Source of the DNA: Synanceia verrucosa
Lineage: Eukaryota; Chordata; Actinopteri; Perciformes; Synanceiidae
Length of the DNA stretch: 64,000 bases
Direction: 5' to 3'
Assembly: GCA_029721515.1 (NCBI GenBank)
Contig: CM056550.1
Location: 26,915,619 to 26,979,618 of the forward strand
The first letter of the stretch is position 1, and every line of letters begins with the position of its first letter. Below, one piece after another: positions 57,168-64,000 of this stretch. The position numbers and the translations under genes were made by a program. The notes beneath the pieces are model-generated. The model was given only the letters and a program-made list of their open reading frames with translations. It was not told where the DNA came from and did not search any database.

Positions 57168-60100
57168 GCTATAGCATGTCAAAAAAGTCAAAAAAATGAA
57201 AATTTTTAAAGGTCAAAAAGAGTCTTCAGAATTATTTATTCCAGTGTTAGCAATCATTTTATGGCACAATATGATGAAAAAATGCAAAAAAAAAACAACA
57301 AAAAAAACCCTTTAATAGCATTTGGAAAATTGTAAAAAATGACATACTATAGCATGTCAAAAAAGTCAAAAAAATGAAAATTTTAAAATGTCAAAAAGAG
57401 TCTTCAGAGTTACTTATTACAGTGTTTGCAATCATTTTATTGCACACTATGATGAAAAAAAATGCAAAAAAACATTTTATAACATTTTGAAAATTGTCAA
57501 AATATGTCATACTATAGCATGTCGAAAAAATCAAAACATGAAAATTTTTAAAAGGTCAAAAAGAGTCTTCAGAATTACTTATTACAGTGTTAGCAATCAT
57601 TTTATTGCACACTATGATGAAAAAAAATGCAAAAAAACATTTTATAACATTTTGAAAATTGTCAAAATATGTCATACTATAGCATGTCGAAAAAATCAAA
57701 ACATGAAAATTTTTAAAAGGTCAAAAAGAGTCTTCAGAATTACTTATTACAGTGTTAGCAATCATTTTATTGCACAAATGATGAAAAAATTTAAAAAAAA
57801 AACAACATTTTATAGCATTTTGAAAATTGACAAAATATGTCATACTATAGCATGTCAAAAAAGTCAAAAAAAGAAAATTTTTAAAAGGTCAAAAAGAGTC
57901 TTCAGAATGACTTATTACAGTGTTAGCAATCATTTTATTGCACAATATGATGAAAAAAAAAAAAAAAAACATTTTATAGCATTTTGAAAATTGACAAAAT
58001 ATGTCATACTATAGCATGTCAAAAAAGTCAAAAAATGAAAATTTTTAAAAGGTCAAAAAGAGTCTTCAGAATTACTTATTACAGTGTTTAGAATAATTTC
58101 ATAGTACAATATGATGAAAAAGATGCAAAAAGCCATTTTATAGAATTTTGAAAATTGTGATAAAAGGTCATACTATAGCATGTCATAAAAGTGAAAAAAA
58201 TGAAAATTTTTAAAAGGTCAAAAAGAGTCTTCGGAATAAGTTATTACACTGTTAGCAATCATTTTCTTGCACAATATGATGAAAAAATGCAAAAAAAAAA
58301 ACTTTTTATAGCATTTTGAAAATTGTAAAAAAGGTCATACTATAGCATGTCAAAAAAGTCAAAAAATGAAAATTTTTAAAAGGTCGAAAAGAGTCTTCAG
58401 AATGACTTATTCCAGCGTTGGCAAACATTTTACTTCAAACTTTGTGATGAAAAAAATGCAAAAAAAAAACCTTTTTATAGCATTTTGAAAATTGTGAAAA
58501 AAGGTCATACTATAGCATGTCAAAAAAGTCAAAAAATGAAAATTTAAAAAGGTCAAAAAGAGTCTTCAGAATGACTTATTACAGTGTTTGGAATAATTTC
58601 ATCGCACAATATGATGAAAAAAGATGCAAAAAGCCATTTTATAGAATTTTGAAAATTGTGAAAAAAGGTCATACTATAGCATGTCAAAAAAGTCAAAAAA
58701 TGAAAATTTTAAAAGGTCAAAAAGAGTCTTCAGAATTACTTATTACAGTGTTTGCAGTCATTTTATTGCACAATATGATGGATAAAATGCAAAAAAAAAA
58801 CCTTTTTATAGCATTTTGAAAATTGTGAAAAAGGTCATACTATAGCATGTCAAAAAAGTCATAAAAATGAAAATTTTTAAAAGGTCAAAAAGAGCCTTCA
58901 GAAGTACTTATTACAGGGTCAGCAATCATTTTATTGCACAATATGATGAAAAATGCAAAAAAAAAAAAACTTTTTATAGCATTTTGAAAATTGACAAAAA
59001 AGGTCATACTATAGCATGTCAAAAAAGTCAAAAAATGAAAATTTTTAAAAGGTCAAAAAGTCTTCAGAATGACTTATTACAGTGTTTGGAATAATTTCAT
59101 AGTACAATATGATGAAAAAAGATGCAAAAAGCCATTTTATAGAATTTTGAAAATTGTGAAAAAAGGTCATACTATAGCATGTCAAAAAAGTCAAAAAATG
59201 AAAATTTTAAAAGGTCAAAAAGAGTCTTCAGAATTACTTATTACAGTGTTTGCAATCATTTTATTGCACAATATGATAAAAAAAATGCAAAAAACTCCCC
59301 CCATTTTATAGCATTTTGAAAATTGCAAAAATATGTCATACTATAGCATGTCAAAAAAGTCAAAAAATGAAAATTTTAAAAGGTCAAAAAGAGTCTTCAG
59401 AATGACTTATTACAGTGTTTGCAATCATTTTATTGCACAATATGATAAAAAAAATGCAAAAAACTCCCCCCATTTTATAGCATTTTGAAAATTGCAAAAA
59501 TATGTCATACTATAGCATGTCAAAAAAGTCAAAAAATGAGAAAATATTTAAAAGTAAAAGAGAGTCTTCGGAGTAACTTATTGCAGTGTTTGGAATAATT
59601 TCATAGCACAATATGATGAAACAAGTTGCAAAAAAACGCATTTCATAGCATTTTGAAAATTGACAAAAAAAGGTCATACTATAGCATGTCAAAAAAGTCA
59701 AAAAAGGAAAATTTTTAAAAGGTCAAAAAGAGTCTTCAGAATTACTTATTACAGCGTTAGCAATCATTTTATTGTAAAATATGATGAAAAAATGCAAAAA
59801 AAAACCCTTTTTATAGCATTTTGAAAATTGTGAAAAAAGGTCATACTATAGCATGTCAAAAAAGTCAAAAATGAAAATTTTAAAAGGTCAAAAAGAGTCT
59901 TCAGAATTACTTATTACAGTGTTTGCAATCATTTTATTGCACAATATGATAAAAAAAATGCAAAAAACTCCCCCCATTTTATAGCATTTTGAAAATTGCA
60001 AAAATATGTCATACTATAGCATGTCAAAAAAGTCAAAAAATGAGAAAATATTTAAAAGTAAAAGAGAGTCTTCGGAGTAACTTATTGCAGTGTTTGGAAT

Positions 60101-63100
60101 AATTTCATAGCACAATATGATGAAACAAGTTGCAAAAAAACGCATTTCATAGCATTTTGAAAATTGACAAAAAAAGGTCATACTATAGCATGTCAAAAAA
60201 GTCAAAAAAGGAAAATTTTTAAAAGGTCAAAAAGAGTCTTCAGAATTACTTATTGCAGCGTCAGCAATCATTTCATTGCACAATGTGATGAAAAAATGAA
60301 AAAAAAAATTATAGCATTTTGAAAATTGTAAAAAAAAAAGGTCATACTATAGCATGTCAAAAAAAGTCAAAAAATGAAAATTGTAAAAGGTCGAAAAGAG
60401 TCTTCAGAATTACTTATTACAGTGTTTGCAATCATTTTATTGCACAATATGATGAAAAAAATGCAAAAAACCCCATTTTATAGCATTTTGAAAATTGACA
60501 AAATATGTCATACTATAGCATGTCAAAAAATGAAAAAAAATAAAAGTAAAAAAAAAGTCTTCAGAATGACTTATTGCAGTGTTTGGAATAATTTCATAGC
60601 CTAATATGATGAAAAAAGTTGCAAAAAAAAAACCCCATTTATAGCATTTTAAAAATTGACAAAATATGTCATACTATAGCATGTCAAAAAAGAAAAAAAA
60701 AATGAAAATTTTAAAAGGTCAAAAAGAGCCTTCAGAATGACCTATTACAGTGTTTGGAATCATTTTATTGCATAATATGATGAAAAAAATGCAAAAAAAA
60801 CAACATTTTATAGCATTTTGAAAATTGACAAAAAATGTCATACTATAGCATGTCAAAAAAGTCAAAAAATGAAAATTTTTAAGAGGTCAAAAAGAGTCTT
60901 CAGAATGACTTATTACAGTGTTTGGAATAATTTCATAGCACAATATGATGAAAAAAGATGCAAAAAGCCATTTTATAGAATTTTGAAAATTGTGAAAAAC
61001 TGTCATACTATAGCATGTCAAAAAAGTCAAAAAATAAAAATTTTAAAAGGTCAAAAAGAGTCTTCAGAATTACTTATTACAGCGTTAGCAATCATTTTAT
61101 TGCACAATATGATGAAAAAATGCAAAAAAAAAAACAACCTTTTTATAGCATTTTCAAAATTGTAAAAAAAAAGGTCATACTTTTGCATGTCAAAAAAGTC
61201 AAAAAATGAAAATTTTAAAAGGTCGAAAAGAGTCTTCAGAATTACTTATTACAGTGTTTGCAATCATTTTATTGCACAATATGATAAAAAAATGCAAAAA
61301 AAACCCCATTTTATAGCATTTTGAAAATTGCAAAAATATGTCATACTATAGCATGTCAAAAAAGTCAAAAAATGAGAAAATATTTAAAAGTCAAAAAGAG
61401 TCTTCAGAATAACTTATTGCAGTGTTTGGAATAATTTCACAGCACAATATGATGAAACAAGTTGCAAAAAAACGCATTTCATAGCATTTTGAAAATTGAC
61501 AAAAAAAAGGTCATACTATAGCATGTCAAAAAAGTCAAAAAAGGAAAATTTTTAAAAGGTCAAAAAGAGTCTTCAGAATTACTTATTACAGTGTTTGCAA
61601 TCATTTTATTGCATAATATGATGAAAAAAATGCAAAAAAACCCATTTTATAGCATTTTGAAAATTGACAAAAAAGGTCATACTATAGCATGTCAAAAAAG
61701 TAAAAAAAATTAAAATTTTTAAAAGGTCAAAAAGAGTCTTTAGAATTACTTATTACAGCGTTTGCAATCATTTTATTGCATAATATGATGAAAAAAATGC
61801 AAAAAAAAACAACTTTTTATAGCATTTTGAAAATTGTGAAAAAAGTCATACTATAGCATGTCAAAAAAGTCAAAAAATGAACATTTTAAAAGGTCAAAAA
61901 GAGTCTTCAGAATTACTTGTTACAGTGTTTGCAATCATTTTATTGCATAATATGATGAAAAAAAATGCAAAAAAAAAACCTTTTTATAGCATTTTGAAAA
62001 TTGTGAAAAAGGTCATACTATAGCATGTCAAAAAAGTCAAAAAATGAAAATTTTTAAAAGGTCAAAAAGAGTCTTCAGAATGACTTATTACAGTGTTTGG
62101 AATAATTTCATAGTACAATATGATGAAAACAGATGCAAAAAGCCATTTTATAGAATTTTGAAAATTGTGAAAAACTGTCATACTATAGCATGTCAAAAAA
62201 GTCAAAAAATGAAAATTTTTAAAAGGTCAAAAAGAGTCTTCAGAATTACTTATTACAGTGTTTGCAATCATTTTATTGCACAATATGATAAAAAAAAACC
62301 CCCATTTTATAGCATTTTGAAAACTGTAAAAAAGGTCATACTATAGCATGTCAAAAAAGTCAAAAAATGACAAAAAATTTAAAGGTCAAAAAGAGTCTTC
62401 AGAATTACTTATTACAGTGTTTGGAATAATTTCATCGCACAATATGTGGGAAAAAGATGCAAAAACACATTTTATAGCATTCTGAAAATTGACAACAAAT
62501 GTCATACTATAGCATGTCAAAAAAGTCAAAAAATAAACATTTTTAAAAGGTCAAAAAGAGCCTTCAGAATGACTTATTACAGTGTTTGGAATAATTCCAT
62601 TGCACAATATGAGGAAAAAATGCAAAAAAAAAAACACTTTTTATAGCATTTTGAAAATTGACAACAAATGTCATACTATAGCATGTCAAAAAAGTCAAAA
62701 AATGAAAATTTAAAAAGGTCAAAAAGAGTCTTCAGAATTACTTATTACAGCGTTAGCAATCATTTTATTGCACGAAAAAATGCAAAAAAAACCCTTTTTA
62801 TAGCATTTTCAAAATTGTAAAAAAGGTCATACTTTAGCATGTCAAAAAAGTCAAAAAATGAAAATTTTAAAAGGTCGAAAAGAGTCTTCAGAATGACTTA
62901 TTACAGTGTTTGCAATCATTTTATTGCACAATATGATAAAAAAATGCAAAAAAAACCCATTTTATAGCATTCTGAAAATTGACAAAATATGTCATACTAT
63001 AGCATGTCAAAAAAGTCAAAATATGAGAAAATATTTAAAAGTCAAAAAGAGTCTTCAGAATAACTTATTGCAGTGTTTGGAATAATTTCATAGCACAATA

Positions 63101-63760
63101 TGATGAAACAAGTTGCAAAAAAACGCATTTCATAGCATTTTGAAAATTGACAAAAAAAAGGTCATACTATAGCATGTCAAAAAAGTCAAAAAAGGAAAAT
63201 TTTTAAAAGGTCAAAAAGAGTCTTCAGAATGACTTATTGCAGCGTCAGCAATCATTTCATTGCACAATGTGATGAAAAAATGAAAAAAAAAATTATAGCA
63301 TTTTGAAAATTGTAAAAAAAAAAAGGTCATACTATAGCATGTCAAAAAAGTCAAAAAATTAAAATTGTAAAAGGTCAAAAAGAGTCTTCAGAATTACTTA
63401 TTACAGTGTTTGCAATCATTTTATTGCACAATATGATGAAAAAAATGCAAAAAAAAAAACATTTTATAGCATTTTGAAAATTGACAAAACATGTCATACT
63501 ATAGCATGTCAAAAAAGTCAAAAAATGAAAATTTTTAAGAGGTCAAAAAGAGTCTTCAGAATGACTTATTACAGTGTTTGGAATAATTTCATCGCACAAT
63601 ATGAGGAAAAAAGATGCAAAAACCCATTTTATAGCATTCTGAAAATTGACAAATAATGTCATACTATAGCATGTCAAAAAGTAAAAAAAAATCAACATTT
63701 TTTAAGAGTCAAAAAGAGCCTTCACAATGGCATCTTATACCATTTTGAAAATGGTCAAAA
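57168..63760 (+). repeat. A-rich satellite, about 40 copies of a 165-bp unit
   Basis: The core gtcatactatagcatgtc recurs about 40 times, for example near 57343, 57508, 57673, 57841 and 58005, giving a period of 164-170 bp. Each unit then reads caaaaaagtcaaaaaatg, a tttaaaaggtcaaaaagagtc block, a ttacttattacagtgtt block, an aatcattttattgcac block and atagcattttgaaaattg. Differences are mostly A-run lengths and a variant tttggaataatttcat in place of tttgcaatcattttat. The variant recurs mostly every third unit (about 500 bp). All copies share one orientation. The last units near 63700 decay into unique sequence. Confidence 0.97.
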
Positions 63761-64000
63761 TATGAATATACACACACATTCTTGCAATTTTTCAACTGGT
63801 CTTAAAATTTTGATCAGGAGTGTAAATACCTTCAAACCACATCATCATATCATTTTTTCAACATACTATGCTATAGCTTTTTATGATTTTTTTTTCAAAT
63901 ACTATACTGTGCCTGATTGTTATTTGTTATAGCAAACTGTGATTTCTATGTTTTTTTTAATAGAGCTGCAACAGTCAGTCGACTACTTACAGACTATTTT
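63761..64000. other. Right flank of the satellite
   Basis: AT-rich sequence with catactatgctatagc near 63863, an inverted relative of the satellite core, and no gene. The array may continue in diverged or inverted form beyond the window. Confidence 0.35.

Noticed and set aside
57388..57987. 199-codon open frame with repeated peptide
   Set aside because: It is a direct by-product of the 165-bp satellite period. Neighbouring units carry frame-breaking A-run changes, and no splice or promoter context is present.

Overview
This window looks like part of a teleost fish chromosome. It has vertebrate-type GT-AG genes with long introns, AT-rich noncoding DNA, and Tc1-type, hAT-like and tRNA-derived SINE repeats of the kinds common in fish. 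The species cannot be named from the sequence. Both genes are on the + strand.

Positions 1-7,225 hold the 3' half of an actin-binding LIM protein gene. Eleven exons (936-6267) encode the disordered linker and the C-terminal villin-type headpiece; the LIM-domain exons lie upstream of the window. The linker and headpiece wording fit ABLIM2 best. Notable points are an 8-nt microexon and an intron with a GC donor.

Positions 8,400-55,750 hold one complete gene, mprip (myosin phosphatase Rho-interacting protein, p116RIP/M-RIP). It has a CpG-rich promoter and 5'UTR with several upstream ORFs, and 24 coding exons that join in frame from ATG 9211 to TGA 54442. It encodes an N-terminal PH domain, a Ser/Pro-rich linker, a second PH domain, and C-terminal coiled coils. 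A single 3.73-kb exon (46818-50549) has the same phase at both ends and carries most of the coiled coil, so the gene can make a protein of about 2,470 aa or, by skipping it, one of about 1,226 aa. By family knowledge, MPRIP binds F-actin, RhoA and the myosin-phosphatase targeting subunit, bringing phosphatase to stress fibres. ABLIM proteins also tie to actin and Rho signalling, so both neighbours are actin-cytoskeleton genes.

The introns carry mobile DNA: a 1,450-bp Tc1-like transposon with a broken transposase just 28 bp past an exon donor, a 449-bp Tc1-type MITE, and a tRNA-derived SINE next to a hAT-like end. Most of the 17-kb intron 3 shows nothing I can identify.

Positions 55,950-64,000 are repeat DNA: a putative inverted-repeat element (about 55,952-56,888), then about 6.6 kb of an A-rich tandem satellite (57,168-63,760), roughly 40 copies of a 165-bp unit. 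A variant unit recurs mostly every third copy, giving a higher-order period of about 500 bp. I found no protein-coding system outside known families. The most unusual items are the satellite with its trimer structure, the giant mprip cassette exon, the ablim microexon and a possible 39-bp mprip cassette.
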